Part shown: piece by piece, positions 26,102 through 36,030 of the stretch
How positions within the stretch are numbered: the stretch's first letter is position 1
Layout: each line of letters begins with the position of its first letter
NCBI GenBank assembly: GCA_017640785.1
Contig: JAEPPZ010000003.1
Span: forward strand, 115,998-179,997
Length of the DNA stretch: 64,000 nt
Direction of reading: 5' to 3'
Source of the DNA: Balneola sp.
Lineage (GTDB): Bacteria > Bacteroidota > Rhodothermia > Balneolales > Balneolaceae
The notes under the pieces: generated by a model
Seen by the model: only the letters and a program-made list of their open reading frames with translations
Told to the model about the DNA's origin: nothing
Database searches by the model: none
Made by a program: the position numbers and the translations under genes

Positions 26102-28306
26102 ATGATAAAAAAAGCTTTCCCACAATTTATAATTAGTAGAAACAGTGTGCTATCAATCTGTTTCCTTTTACTCATCTCCTGCTCCAACTACGAATCTCCC
26201 AATAAGTACGTAGATGTATTCATCGGCACCAGTGGACACGGACATACATACCCGGGAGCAACACTGCCTTTTGGAATGATACAACCGAGTCCAGTAAACG
26301 GAACTCCGGGCTGGGATTGGGTTTCAGGTTATCATTATTCGGACAGTATTATCACAGGTTTTGCTCAAACTCATCTTAGTGGAACGGGAATCGGAGATCT
26401 GAATGACATTCTGATCATGCCAACCAATCGAAAAGTGCTCTTGTCCGATTCAGCCAAATATGAAAGCAAAAGAAGTTACGCTTCCAAGTTTTCTCACGAT
26501 CGCGAAAAAGGATCTCCGGGATATTACAGTGTTTTTTTGGATGATTATGAGATCAATGCCGAGATGACTGCCACAGAAAGAGTAGCCATGTATAGATTTA
26601 CTTATGAATACGGCGATCCTCAATACTTAAATCTGGATCTGGGATATAGCTTGAATTGGGATTCTTTCACTGAAGGATATTTCAAAGTCATCGGAGAAGA
26701 TGAAAACAAGAAACTGGTCGGCTACAGAAGATCTTCCGGCTGGGCGAATGATCAACATGTGTACTTTGCGATGGAATTCTCAAAAGACTTCACAATCTCT
26801 GATTCCGCTAAATACAAAGGATTTACATCGTTTGGGGCGTTGGAGTTTGAGCCTACAGGAAGAGAAGTTATCACCAAAGTAGCCATTTCCTCCAACAGTG
26901 AAGAAGGAGCTTTAGCAAATCTGGAAACTCTGGAGGATTGGGATTTTGATGAAACCAAACTCTTTGCTGAAATGGCCTGGGATGAAGAACTCGGCAAGAT
27001 CAAAGTTCAGGGAAATGAAGAGAAAAAGACGATTTTTTATACTGCTCTTTATCATTCCAAATTGGCTCCGGTTTTGTTTTCTGATGCCAATCAGGATCAA
27101 ACCAAATATACCATTTACTCTTTGTGGGATACTTTTCGGGCGCAACATCCATTGCTTACTATTACTAATCCTGACAGAGTGAATGATATGATCCGAACTA
27201 TGCTGGATTTCTACAAAGAAAACGGATTGCTACCTGTTTGGGAATTACACGGAAATGAAACCAATACCATGACCGGTTATCATGCCATTCCTGTGATCGC
27301 GGATGCGTATGCCAAAGGATTCAGAGATTATGACGCCGAAATTGCTTTCGAAGCCATGAAAACCAGTGCCATGCAAAATAAGCGTGGAACTGATCTGTAT
27401 CGCAAATACCAATATATCCCTTCTGAACTTGAGCATGAATCAGTCACTAAAACCCTGGAATATGCTTTCGATGACTGGGCGATTGCTCAAATGGCTTTTA
27501 TGCTTGGAAAAGAATCTGAATACGAACATTTCATTGTCAGATCCGGATTCTGGCAAAATGTATATGATGCTCAAACTAAATTTATGCGTGGCAAAACTGT
27601 TGAAGGAGATTGGGTTGAGCCTTTTGACCCGAAGAGGTCCGTTCATCGAGTAAATACTGACTATACCGAAGGCAACGCGTGGCAACACAGTTGGTTTGTT
27701 CCTCATCAGGTGGATAAACTGATTGAACTTATGGGCGGTGATGATGCTTTTACACAACGACTCGATTCACTGTTCAATCAGGACTCTAACATCACCGGTG
27801 ATAATACCTCTCCCGACATCTCAGGATTGATAGGCCAATATGCACATGGAAATGAGCCCAGCCATCATATTGGGTATTTATACAATTATGCAGGAAAACC
27901 ATGGAAGTCACAGGAAATTCTTCACGAAATAATGAACACTCAATATTCCACCGCTGTAGATGGATTAAGTGGAAATGAAGATTGTGGACAGATGTCGGCT
28001 TGGTATGTTTTTTCAGCGATGGGTTTTTATCCAGTAAACCCGGCATCAGGTAATTATGTGATCGGAACTCCACAGTTTGAAGAAGTAACTATAAGTGTAT
28101 CAGACGCAAAGACTTTTACAATCATTACCAATGGAGTTTCCAATAAAAATATATACATTCAATCAGCTACTTTAAATGGAGTGCTTTTGGAGAGAAGTTA
28201 TATTTCTCACAAAGAGATAATGGAGGGTGGAGAATTGATCTTTGAAATGGGATCTGTACCTAATAAAAACTGGGCGAAGAAAACTGAATTCAGACCAATT
28301 AATTAA
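26102..28306 (+). CDS. GH92 alpha-mannosidase, lipoprotein
   Basis: A 734-residue glycoside hydrolase of family 92, calcium-dependent exo-alpha-mannosidases that trim high-mannose glycans. A lipoprotein signal ends in LISC (C27). The catalytic domain opens with VDVFIGTSGHGHTYPG and GATLPFGMIQPSP, and carries WDTFRAQHPL, the GNETNTMTGYH stretch and LSGNEDCGQMSAWY, which contains the expected catalytic acid region. Length is typical for the family. It is the first gene of a three-gene operon; its stop overlaps the next start as TAATG. It probably acts in the periplasm or at the outer membrane. The exact linkage (1,2; 1,3; 1,4) cannot be read from sequence. Confidence 0.93.
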   Translation: MIKKAFPQFIISRNSVLSICFLLLISCSNYESPNKYVDVFIGTSGHGHTYPGATLPFGMIQPSPVNGTPGWDWVSGYHYSDSIITGFAQTHLSGTGIGDLNDILIMPTNRKVLLSDSAKYESKRSYASKFSHDREKGSPGYYSVFLDDYEINAEMTATERVAMYRFTYEYGDPQYLNLDLGYSLNWDSFTEGYFKVIGEDENKKLVGYRRSSGWANDQHVYFAMEFSKDFTISDSAKYKGFTSFGALEFEPTGREVITKVAISSNSEEGALANLETLEDWDFDETKLFAEMAWDEELGKIKVQGNEEKKTIFYTALYHSKLAPVLFSDANQDQTKYTIYSLWDTFRAQHPLLTITNPDRVNDMIRTMLDFYKENGLLPVWELHGNETNTMTGYHAIPVIADAYAKGFRDYDAEIAFEAMKTSAMQNKRGTDLYRKYQYIPSELEHESVTKTLEYAFDDWAIAQMAFMLGKESEYEHFIVRSGFWQNVYDAQTKFMRGKTVEGDWVEPFDPKRSVHRVNTDYTEGNAWQHSWFVPHQVDKLIELMGGDDAFTQRLDSLFNQDSNITGDNTSPDISGLIGQYAHGNEPSHHIGYLYNYAGKPWKSQEILHEIMNTQYSTAVDGLSGNEDCGQMSAWYVFSAMGFYPVNPASGNYVIGTPQFEEVTISVSDAKTFTIITNGVSNKNIYIQSATLNGVLLERSYISHKEIMEGGELIFEMGSVPNKNWAKKTEFRPIN

Positions 28307-29637
28307 TGAAGAGATTTTTATTATTGGCACTTGCTTTAGGGATAGCATGTGTGCCTCAAAAATCAGAGAAAGAACAACTAGCTGAGCAAGTAAAACAAGA
28401 ATTCTTACACGCTTGGAACGGCTACAAACAACATGCATGGGGAGACGACGCACTAAAACCGTTGTCAAAATCTTCTAAAAACTGGTATGACGCATCTTTA
28501 TTGATGACTCCGGTGGATGCTTTTGACACTATGTTATTAATGGGTTTAGATGAAGAAGCGGCTGAAGTAAAAGAATTGATCTTTTCTGAATTGTCTTTCG
28601 ATCACGACTTCTTTGTATCCAATTTTGAGATAACCATTCGTCTTTTGGGTGGACTTCTTTCAGCGTATGAGATGGATGGAGACGAACGATTTCTGGAACT
28701 GGCTGAAGATCTTGGAAGAAGATTACTTCCTGCATTCGATTCAGCAACTGGAATGACTTACGGAAGAGTAAATCTTAAAACAGGAGAAACCAACTGGGCA
28801 GTTAATAATCCCGCTGAAATCGGAACTTTGATGATAGAGTTCGGTACACTTACCAAACACACTAAAGATTCTGTTTTTTATAACAGCGCCAAAAAAGCGA
28901 TGACGGGATTGTATGAGCGTCGCTCCGAAATTGGATTGGTTGGAACTACCATTGATGTGGAAACCGGTGAATGGCAAAATAAAGAAGCACATATTTCCGG
29001 AATGATAGACTCTTATTATGAATATGCACTGAAATCATGGCTTCTTTTTGGAGATGAAGATTTCCGAAAAATATGGAAAACCCACGAGCCAGCACTCGAA
29101 AAGTATCTTCTCGACGAAGTTGCCACCGGAACCTGGTACGGTCGTGCAAACATGGATACAGGAGAACGAACAGCTACAACTTACGGAGCACTGGATGCTT
29201 TTATGCCCGGAGTTTTAGTGCTTGCAGGAGACATTGAAACAGCAGAAAAAGTGCAAGAGTCCAATTTTAAGATGTGGCAGTTACACGGAATTGAACCGGA
29301 AGGTCTGAATTATGTTGATATGGAAGTAACCTCGGTAGGATATCCTTTGCGCCCTGAAAATATTGAGTCTGCTTATTATTTATATCAGGCAACAGGCGAT
29401 GAAAAATATATTGAGATGGGAAAAGTGATGTTCCAAAGCCTGGTCGAATATTGTAAAACTGAGCATGGTTATGCTGCCTTATCAGATGTTACTACCAAAG
29501 AAAAAAGCGATGATATGGAAAGCTTCTTTTTAGCAGAAACCCTCAAATATGCTTACCTCCTGTTTGCTGATGACAAAGTTTTTGATCTGGATAAACATGT
29601 GTTCAATACAGAAGCACATCCAATGAGGATAGATTAA
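28306..29637 (+). CDS. GH47 class I alpha-1,2-mannosidase, lipoprotein
   Basis: A 443-residue member of family 47, best known from eukaryotic ER/Golgi mannosidases and rare in bacteria. The lipobox is LGIAC (C15). Family marks are FLHAWNGYKQHAWGDD near the start, MTPVDAFDTMLLMG, IDSYYEYALKSWLLFGD, LRPENIESAYYLYQATGD and the C-terminal FNTEAHP, whose threonine binds the catalytic calcium in this family. It would remove alpha-1,2-linked mannose by inversion. Coupled to GH92 (TAATG overlap) and five bases before the glycosylasparaginase gene. Secreted to the periplasm or membrane face by its lipid anchor. Confidence 0.92.
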   Translation: MKRFLLLALALGIACVPQKSEKEQLAEQVKQEFLHAWNGYKQHAWGDDALKPLSKSSKNWYDASLLMTPVDAFDTMLLMGLDEEAAEVKELIFSELSFDHDFFVSNFEITIRLLGGLLSAYEMDGDERFLELAEDLGRRLLPAFDSATGMTYGRVNLKTGETNWAVNNPAEIGTLMIEFGTLTKHTKDSVFYNSAKKAMTGLYERRSEIGLVGTTIDVETGEWQNKEAHISGMIDSYYEYALKSWLLFGDEDFRKIWKTHEPALEKYLLDEVATGTWYGRANMDTGERTATTYGALDAFMPGVLVLAGDIETAEKVQESNFKMWQLHGIEPEGLNYVDMEVTSVGYPLRPENIESAYYLYQATGDEKYIEMGKVMFQSLVEYCKTEHGYAALSDVTTKEKSDDMESFFLAETLKYAYLLFADDKVFDLDKHVFNTEAHPMRID

Positions 29638-29642
29638 CCATT

Positions 29643-30614
29643 ATGTTAAACCGAAAGCAGTTCTTAAAAACCGGTCTTCTTGGAGCTATTCCTTTTGCTG
29701 GAATTGGATGCACGAATGTCAGCAAGTTCACAGGAAGTAAACCGGTTGTAATAGCTACTTGGAATACTGCTATTAAGGCTAACGTAGCAGCATGGGAAAT
29801 TCTGGATAAAGGTGGTTATGCACTTGATGCCGTTGAAGCCGGCGTTCGGATAGAAGAAGATGATCCTAAAAATATGTCTGTGGGTTATGGCGGACGACCG
29901 GATCGCGAAGGAAATGTATCTTTGGATGCCTGTATCATGGACGATAAAGGCGAATGTGGAGCTGTTGTTTTTCTACAGAATTATAAGAATCCCGTTTCCG
30001 TTGCCAGAAAAGTGATGGAAGAAACTCCTCATATTATGCTGGCAGGCAAGGGTGCTCAGCAATTCGCGAAGGATCAAGGCTTTGAAGAAATAGACCTGCT
30101 TACTCCCAAAGCAAAAGAAGCATGGGAAAAATGGTTGGAAAACGGAAAGTACGAGCCGGAAGTAAATATTGAAAATCATGATACCATCGGCATGCTTGCA
30201 CTTGATGCAGAAGGAAAACTTTCCGGAGCTTGCACAACCAGTGGAGCTGCCTGGAAAATGCATGGCAGGGTTGGCGATTCCCCGCTTATAGGCGCCGGGC
30301 TTTTTGTAGATCCGGAGATCGGTGCAGCTTGTGCTACAGGACTTGGAGAAGAAGTTGTAAAAACTGCCGGAAGTGCATTGATCGTTGAAATGATGCGGCA
30401 AGGTCACTCCCCGAAAGAATCCTGTAAAATTGCCGTAGACCGAATTATTTCCCGCAATAAAAGAATCGGCGCCAGCTTAAAAAACACTCAAGTAGGCTAC
30501 TTGGCCCTCAACAAAGACGGTGCTTTTGGAGCTTACAGCATTCAAAAAGGATTTGATTACGGTGTTTATAACGAAGATGGAAACCGGGTTTTGGATTCTG
30601 ATTTTAGGATTTAG
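29643..30614 (+). CDS. N4-(beta-N-acetylglucosaminyl)-L-asparaginase (glycosylasparaginase)
   Basis: A 323-residue Ntn hydrolase that cleaves the bond between asparagine and GlcNAc left after N-glycoprotein breakdown. Autoproteolysis is expected before T181 in HDTIGM, freeing the nucleophilic threonine. GRVGDSPLIGAG and AACATGLGEE are substrate-site motifs shared with the Elizabethkingia enzyme. The N-terminus has RKQFLKTGLLG, a Tat-like motif lacking the second arginine, followed by a lipobox-like AGIGC (C23). Last gene of the GH92-GH47 operon, it would finish disposal of the glycan stub. A plain asparaginase is less likely because the HGRVGDSP motif is retained. Confidence 0.92.
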   Translation: MLNRKQFLKTGLLGAIPFAGIGCTNVSKFTGSKPVVIATWNTAIKANVAAWEILDKGGYALDAVEAGVRIEEDDPKNMSVGYGGRPDREGNVSLDACIMDDKGECGAVVFLQNYKNPVSVARKVMEETPHIMLAGKGAQQFAKDQGFEEIDLLTPKAKEAWEKWLENGKYEPEVNIENHDTIGMLALDAEGKLSGACTTSGAAWKMHGRVGDSPLIGAGLFVDPEIGAACATGLGEEVVKTAGSALIVEMMRQGHSPKESCKIAVDRIISRNKRIGASLKNTQVGYLALNKDGAFGAYSIQKGFDYGVYNEDGNRVLDSDFRI

Positions 30615-31099
30615 GTAGAGTAATCCCTGTGTAGAAGTTGGATAGTTCACTTACAAAAATTGTTCTGTTTACCAAACTCACCATTTCAAAAACAACTTCC
30701 ATCTACACCGAACTTAGAATTATTGGCGAGCTAAGAACGTAATGAAATCGACGGCTCCTAAGGAGCAATCATTACACTCAGGCTGGTTCTTGAATATGTA
30801 TCATACGCCGGAAGACCTTTTGTAATGATTAGTCGATGCAATGGAGTTCGCCAATAATTCTTGTCGGGAGCTTTTGGTACTGGAGCCTGTGCTGAGGAAG
30901 CTCAGTATCGGTACAAAAGTACATTAACAAAGAAACAGATTCCTCTTCACAATCCTAACTTAGTATTGGGGCACCTACTTTTGTCTTGATATAAAAGCAG
31001 CAAAAGATCAAGCCGAAGAATCTACATAATTATTTAAATTTGCAGATTCTTCGCTCCGCTCAGAATGACCCTTATTCAGTTGATAACCATTCCTAATTC
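30615..31099. other. structured non-coding region with nested inverted repeats
   Basis: No convincing gene in 485 bases. Several inverted repeats are present: GTAGAAGTTG (30631-30640) with CAACTTCC...CTAC (30693-30707); a 17-bp pair at 30716-30732 and 30845-30861 with one mismatch; ATCATTAC (30768-30775) with GTAATGAT (30822-30829) inside it; CTTTTGGTAC with GTACAAAAG at 30871-30919 enclosing CTGAG/CTCAG; and GAAGAATCT (31016-31024) with AGATTCTTC (31044-31052). The last is followed by CGCTCCGCTCAGAATGAC, a phrase typical of dispersed Bacteroidota repeats. It lies between the convergent ends of the glycan operon and clpB. Confidence 0.6.
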
Positions 31100-33742
31100 T
31101 TAATTCTCACCCTTCGCCCATTTCTCCGGATCATCCACTACTTCCGCGAAATCGATTTCGTTTCCGTTTTTGGAGATCGTAGCTTCAAATTCGATCGGTT
31201 CTTCGCTGTCTCTCATTAATAGCTGAGTTGCCAGCTTGTTGGTAATATTCTGTTGAAGTACCCTTTTCAACGGTCGCGCACCATATACGGGATCATATCC
31301 ACGAACTGCCAACCAGTCTTTCACATTATCAGAAACGTGAAGCGTAACTTTGTTTTTGGCTAACAATTGATGAACTCTTCTCAACTGAATATCTACAATA
31401 GAACGGATGTGTTCCCTTCCCAGTGGATGGAATACGATGGTATCATCCACGCGATTTAAGAACTCCGGTCGGATGGTTTTCTTCAACTGGTCGATCAACT
31501 GATTTTGGAGATTTTCATACTTTTCCTCAGATAATTCCCCGCCTGATTTCTCCATTTCATTCACGATCAAATGCGAACCGATATTGCTGGTCATGATAAT
31601 GATAGTATTTTTGAAATCGACCGTTACTCCTTTGTTGTCCGTCAGTCTTCCTTCATCCAATACCTGAAGCAAAATATTGAACACATCAGGATGTGCTTTT
31701 TCAATTTCATCCAATAACACAACCGAGTACGGATGTCGACGAACGGCTTCGGTTAATTGTCCACCTTCATCGTAGCCGACATATCCCGGAGGCGCTCCAA
31801 CCAAGCGACTGACTGAATGCTTTTCCATATACTCACTCATGTCGATCCGGATCATCGCATTCTGATCATTGAACAGAAACTCAGCCAGCGTTCTTGCCAA
31901 TTCCGTTTTACCCACTCCGGTTGATCCTAAAAAGAAAAATGAACCAATCGGTCGATCTTCATCCTGTAAACCTGCCCGAGATCTGCGGACTGCATCAGAA
32001 ACGGCATCAATAGCCAGATCCTGACCAATTACTCTTTTATGAAGTTCATCTTCCAGCTGAAGTAATTTTTGCCGTTCGCTTTGAAGCATTTTCTTTACAG
32101 GAATTCCTGTCCAGCGAGCAACAATGTCTGCGATATCTTCGGCATCTACTTCTTCTTTCAGTAGCGCCTTTGTTTCCTGCATTTCATCCAGTTTGGCTTT
32201 CACCTCCTCAAGATCTTTCTCTAGTTGCGTAATAGTTCCATACCGGAGTTCTGCGACCTTTTCGTAGTTACCCTGACGTTCTGCCTTATCAGCTTCGTTT
32301 CGGGTCGTCTCAATGGCTTGTTTAAGTTCACGAGCTTTCTGGATGGTATCTCTCTCCTGCTCCCATTGCACCCGCATGGTACTTCGTTGTTCTTCCAGAT
32401 CAGCCAGTTCTTTTTCAATGCCTTTGATCTTGCCTTTATCTTTTTCGCGCTTCAATGCTTCACGCTCAATTTCCAGCTGACGAATTTGTCGCTCAATTCC
32501 ATCCAATTCTTCAGGAAGAGAGTCAATTTGAAGTCTCAATCTTGAAGCGGCTTCATCAATTAAATCAATAGCTTTATCCGGCAGAAACCGATCTCCGATG
32601 TATCTGTGTGAAAGTTCAGCAGCAGCGACAATAGCGGCATCGGTAATCCTTACTCCGTGATGAACTTCGTAACGTTCCTGTAATCCGCGCAAAATAGAAA
32701 CGGTATCTTCAATGGACGGCTCGCCAACCAAAACGGTTTGCAAACGACGTTCAAGAGCTTTGTCTTTCTCGATGTACTTTCTGTACTCATCCAAAGTAGT
32801 GGCACCAACTGCATGCATTTCTCCCCTGGCAAGTGCCGGTTTCAGGATATTTGCGGCATCCATCGCTCCTTCCGTTGCTCCGGCACCAACTAAAGTGTGG
32901 ATCTCATCGATAAATAAAATGAGTTCTCCATCTGAATCGGTCACTTCTTTAACAACGGCTTTCAATCGTTCTTCAAATTCTCCGCGAAATTTAGTTCCCG
33001 CGACCAAAGCTCCCATATCCAAAGCGACAATTCGTTTCGATTTTAATCCTTCGGGGACATCTCCACGAACAATTCTAAGTGCCATACCTTCGGCAATTGC
33101 AGTTTTACCTACTCCCGGCTCACCGATCAACACAGGATTGTTTTTTGTACGACGTGTTAAAATCTGCATCACTCGACGAATTTCCTGATCTCTACCAATT
33201 ACAGGATCCAGTTTATTTTTCTCAGCCAATTCATTCAGATCACGGGCATATTTCTTCAATGCGCCGTATCTGCTTTCTGCATTCGGGTCGTCCACGGTTT
33301 GGTTTCCGCGAACATCGACCAGTACTTTTAAAATGTTTTCTTTAGTTACTCCCTGATCTTTAAGAAGGGATGCTATTGGTCCTTTTGTTTCACTAAATCC
33401 TATCAAAATATGTTCAGAGCTGATGTATTCATCTCCTAACGCGGTTGCTTCTTTCTGAGCTTTATCGAAGGCTTCTTTGGAGGTAGTTGATAAATACTGT
33501 CCCGAAACAGATGACCCTTGTACCTTGGGAAGTCTTCCCAATTCTGCATCTACAACCTCTTCAACAGCTCTTAAGTTTGCTCCTAATTTATTCAACAGAT
33601 TTACAACAACATTCTCTCCATCAATCAGAAAAGCTTTCAAAATATGAGCCGGTTCCAACGCCTGATTATTTCCTGACTGCGCCAGCTCTAATGCTTTCTG
33701 AATAGTCTCTTGAGCTTTTAATGTGTATTTATTCAAATTCAT
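31100..33742 (-). CDS. clpB: ATP-dependent disaggregase ClpB
   Basis: An 880-residue AAA+ chaperone that, with DnaK, pulls proteins out of aggregates after heat stress. Order: N domain (1-145), first ATPase with [13 protein letters not shown], coiled-coil middle domain (about 405-525, rich in E/K/R/L), second ATPase with [13 protein letters not shown], and the C-terminal small domain. The middle domain distinguishes it from ClpA or ClpC. Full length for the family. It is the last of a minus-strand stress cluster with htrA and hsp20, but has its own upstream region holding a terminator for htrA and a possible sigma-54-like promoter at 33780-33795. A GAGG ribosome site precedes the ATG. Confidence 0.98.
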   Translation of the reverse strand: MNLNKYTLKAQETIQKALELAQSGNNQALEPAHILKAFLIDGENVVVNLLNKLGANLRAVEEVVDAELGRLPKVQGSSVSGQYLSTTSKEAFDKAQKEATALGDEYISSEHILIGFSETKGPIASLLKDQGVTKENILKVLVDVRGNQTVDDPNAESRYGALKKYARDLNELAEKNKLDPVIGRDQEIRRVMQILTRRTKNNPVLIGEPGVGKTAIAEGMALRIVRGDVPEGLKSKRIVALDMGALVAGTKFRGEFEERLKAVVKEVTDSDGELILFIDEIHTLVGAGATEGAMDAANILKPALARGEMHAVGATTLDEYRKYIEKDKALERRLQTVLVGEPSIEDTVSILRGLQERYEVHHGVRITDAAIVAAAELSHRYIGDRFLPDKAIDLIDEAASRLRLQIDSLPEELDGIERQIRQLEIEREALKREKDKGKIKGIEKELADLEEQRSTMRVQWEQERDTIQKARELKQAIETTRNEADKAERQGNYEKVAELRYGTITQLEKDLEEVKAKLDEMQETKALLKEEVDAEDIADIVARWTGIPVKKMLQSERQKLLQLEDELHKRVIGQDLAIDAVSDAVRRSRAGLQDEDRPIGSFFFLGSTGVGKTELARTLAEFLFNDQNAMIRIDMSEYMEKHSVSRLVGAPPGYVGYDEGGQLTEAVRRHPYSVVLLDEIEKAHPDVFNILLQVLDEGRLTDNKGVTVDFKNTIIIMTSNIGSHLIVNEMEKSGGELSEEKYENLQNQLIDQLKKTIRPEFLNRVDDTIVFHPLGREHIRSIVDIQLRRVHQLLAKNKVTLHVSDNVKDWLAVRGYDPVYGARPLKRVLQQNITNKLATQLLMRDSEEPIEFEATISKNGNEIDFAEVVDDPEKWAKGEN

Positions 33743-33779
33743 AATTCTTGTCCTCTTAAGTTATTTCAAAACTTATAAG

Positions 33780-33795
33780 TCCAAAATCGTGCCAA
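33780..33795 (-). promoter_or_regulatory. possible sigma-54-like promoter of clpB
   Basis: On the minus strand, TTGGCACG-ATTT-TGGA contains a perfect -24 element and GG separated by ten bases from the -12 G, but GA replaces the usual GC. It ends about 38 bases before the clpB ATG. A similar element precedes hsp20. Sequence-only guess; no activator site was identified. Confidence 0.35.
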
Positions 33796-33824
33796 AAGAA
33801 CAAGCTGACGGAATTGCATGGTAT

Positions 33825-33859
33825 AAAAAAAGCCATTTCCGTATCAGGGAAATGGCTTT
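33825..33859 (-). terminator. terminator after htrA
   Basis: A 12-bp perfect stem, AAAGCCATTTCC (33829-33840) with GGAAATGGCTTT (33848-33859). On the minus strand it is followed by a run of U from the A run at 33825-33831. It lies about 30 bases beyond the htrA stop and upstream of clpB. Confidence 0.9.
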
Positions 33860-33887
33860 GGTTTTTCGGGGTACAATAAATAGGATA

Positions 33888-35387
33888 CTACTCTAACTCG
33901 AAAGCGATGAATTGGTTCCCATTATTTCTGATTATTTTCAGAAGTACTACTTCATCTCCTTTTTCTTCTAACTTTTCGAGCTCATCGTAGAATTCAGTTA
34001 CGCTCTCCACCTTCTTGTTTTTAACGGTTGTAATCACATCACCTCTGCGCAACCCTCGCTCATAGGCGTTGCTGGAGTCTTTGATTCGGCTTACAACCAC
34101 GCCATCTTCAGAGCTGTCCAATTCCAACTGACGACGAATATTTGCATCCAGATCTGTAACTGTGAATCCTAACTTTTCTTCCATGGATTCTGCTTGTTCA
34201 GGTCGAACACTGGCTACAGTTTCATCATTTCTTTCTCCAAGCGTTACTGTTAATGTTTTCGCCTCTCCATCTCTGAGGATATCAAGTTCTACAACATCAT
34301 TTGGTTTCATAGAAGCAACTCTGGATCTGAACATATTCCAATCTGTAATTTGATCGCCATCAATAGCTACAATTACATCTTGTTCACGTAATCCTGCATT
34401 ATCAGAAGGACCGCCTTCTTCAACTCTTGCCACGATAATTCCTCTTGCGTTATCCAAACCCAGAGCTTTAGCCATGGTTCTGTCAACTTCACCACCAAAA
34501 TAAAGTCCTAAATATCCCCGGGAAACTTCGCCGTCATCAATAAGGTCATCCATTATTCTTTTGGCAAGACTGATCGGGATCGCAAAACCAATTCCATCGT
34601 TTCCACCGGACCGGGAAGCAATAGCTGAATTAATTCCCACTAATTCTCCATTCATATCAATGAGCGCTCCGCCTGAATTTCCTGGGTTAATGGCAGCATC
34701 AGTTTGAATGAAATCTTCATATCCTGCGCCGCTGTTTATTAACCCAATAGAACGGCTTTTAGCTGATACAATTCCAAATGAAACGGTATGTGCAAGATTT
34801 TGACTTAACGGACTTCCGATCGCCAAAACAAACGCTCCTACTTTTAGAGCTTCACTATTTCCCATCTTTACGGCCGGTAAATTATCCATGTCTACTTTTA
34901 CAACGGCAATATCAGTGGCCGGATCTGTTCCAATCAGCTCTGCCTCAACTTCATCTCCGTTAAACAGCTGTATCTTAATTTCGTCTACATCTTCGATCAC
35001 ATGATTATTGGTTAAGATGTAACCATCTTCAGTTACTATTACTCCGGACCCCAATCCTCTTTGGGTGTATTCCCTTGTTTCCGGATCTTGCTGTCCATAT
35101 GGGTTTCCGAAAAACTGAGAAAAGGGATTTCTCATTATTCGTTGTTCCTGCACTTTTTCTGTGGTAATCATTACAACGGCAGGATTTGTTTTCTCTGCGA
35201 TGTCAACGATCGCATTATTCAGATCCAGTAATGATGAAACTGAACGATTTTCTGCGGATGTAACTTCATTTTCAGTTGCGTAATCCGGCAAACTTGGTGA
35301 GGAATTATTGTTTGTCCAGGCATTCATTCCCAGTAATAGAAGCATAGCTGCTGCCACACCAAATACATTTTTTACAGTAGTATTCAT
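33888..35387 (-). CDS. htrA: Do-family serine protease HtrA/DegP
   Basis: A 499-residue envelope protease/chaperone for misfolded periplasmic proteins. A single N-terminal hydrophobic segment (about 8-23) anchors or exports it. The trypsin-like domain has H129 (TNNHVIED), D159 (ATDIAVV) and S238 (GNSGGAL). Two PDZ domains follow, at about 290-385 and 400-495. The order and length are those of DegP/DegQ. It lies between hsp20 and clpB with its own terminator. A perfect 6-1-6 palindrome, CGTTGT-T-ACAACG, at 35420-35432 lies in its leader and may be an operator. Confidence 0.96.
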   Translation of the reverse strand: MNTTVKNVFGVAAAMLLLLGMNAWTNNNSSPSLPDYATENEVTSAENRSVSSLLDLNNAIVDIAEKTNPAVVMITTEKVQEQRIMRNPFSQFFGNPYGQQDPETREYTQRGLGSGVIVTEDGYILTNNHVIEDVDEIKIQLFNGDEVEAELIGTDPATDIAVVKVDMDNLPAVKMGNSEALKVGAFVLAIGSPLSQNLAHTVSFGIVSAKSRSIGLINSGAGYEDFIQTDAAINPGNSGGALIDMNGELVGINSAIASRSGGNDGIGFAIPISLAKRIMDDLIDDGEVSRGYLGLYFGGEVDRTMAKALGLDNARGIIVARVEEGGPSDNAGLREQDVIVAIDGDQITDWNMFRSRVASMKPNDVVELDILRDGEAKTLTVTLGERNDETVASVRPEQAESMEEKLGFTVTDLDANIRRQLELDSSEDGVVVSRIKDSSNAYERGLRRGDVITTVKNKKVESVTEFYDELEKLEEKGDEVVLLKIIRNNGNQFIAFELE

Positions 35388-35419
35388 TGATCTCTTAATT
35401 ATAGTTCTCTGTTATCAAC

Positions 35420-35432
35420 CGTTGTTACAACG
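35420..35432. promoter_or_regulatory. palindrome in the htrA leader
   Basis: CGTTGT-T-ACAACG is a perfect 13-base palindrome about 33-45 bases before the htrA ATG. It could bind a dimeric repressor or activator. It is not a CIRCE element. No regulator gene is adjacent. Confidence 0.35.
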
Positions 35433-35475
35433 ATGTGTTCCTGATAAATTGTATATGGTTTACATCTTGTAACGC

Positions 35476-35507
35476 AAAAGCTCAGACTGCGTTCAAACAG
35501 CCTGAGC
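35476..35507 (-). terminator. terminator after hsp20
   Basis: GCTCAGACTG (35480-35489) and CAGCCTGAGC (35498-35507) pair in 9 of 10 positions with an eight-base loop. On the minus strand a short U run follows from 35476-35479. It lies about 32 bases beyond the hsp20 stop codon and separates it from htrA. Confidence 0.75.
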
Positions 35508-35538
35508 ATTTACTAACTATTCTATAAATGTTTTAAGA

Positions 35539-35976
35539 TTATTTGATCTCTATCTGTCGTTTTATTTTCTCTTCTTGCTTCTGAATAGTGATGTTTAGCA
35601 CACCATCAGTATAGGTTGCGTTGATGGTGTCTTCATCGATACTATCCGGTAGATAAAATGAGCGTGTAAAAGTTCCATAAGATGTTTCTACTCGGTGGTA
35701 GTTCTTTCCTTCATCATTATTTTCAAACTTACGCTCACCGCTGATCGTTAATCTTCCGTTTTCCAGATCAATGCTGATCGCATCTTTCTTTAAGCCCGGA
35801 AGTTCTGCAGAAATCTCAAATTGTGTATCGTTCTCTGCTATATCTACGTTTGGCATAAAACTATCTTGACGGTAGTTCATTCCATTATTTGTGTTGTTGA
35901 ACATTTCGTCAACAATGTCATTGAATCTTCTTGAAAAAAGATCGGTACTTGGTCTTGAATATTTAATAAGTGCCAT
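35539..35976 (-). CDS. small heat-shock protein Hsp20
   Basis: A 145-residue alpha-crystallin-type holdase that keeps unfolding proteins soluble for refolding by the ClpB/DnaK system. The alpha-crystallin domain spans about residues 40-140, with NVDIAENDTQFEISAELPG at its start and the conserved YTDGVLNITI (A-x-x-x-x-G-V-L motif). A short basic N-terminal arm and tail KRQIEIK complete it. GAGG precedes the ATG. A possible sigma-54-like promoter lies about 55 bases upstream. First gene of the stress cluster hsp20-htrA-clpB. Confidence 0.94.
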   Translation of the reverse strand: MALIKYSRPSTDLFSRRFNDIVDEMFNNTNNGMNYRQDSFMPNVDIAENDTQFEISAELPGLKKDAISIDLENGRLTISGERKFENNDEGKNYHRVETSYGTFTRSFYLPDSIDEDTINATYTDGVLNITIQKQEEKIKRQIEIK

Positions 35977-36030
35977 AACTTTTTGACCTCTTGTTTTAAT
36001 TATTTGTTTATCAGGTTCACTACTGATTGC

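Noticed and set aside
29973..30407. 144-residue minus-strand open frame
   Set aside because: Antisense to the glycosylasparaginase gene; cysteine/phenylalanine-rich composition typical of a shadow frame.
32712..33188. 158-residue plus-strand open frame
   Set aside because: Antisense to clpB, serine-rich, no motif; a shadow of a highly conserved gene.
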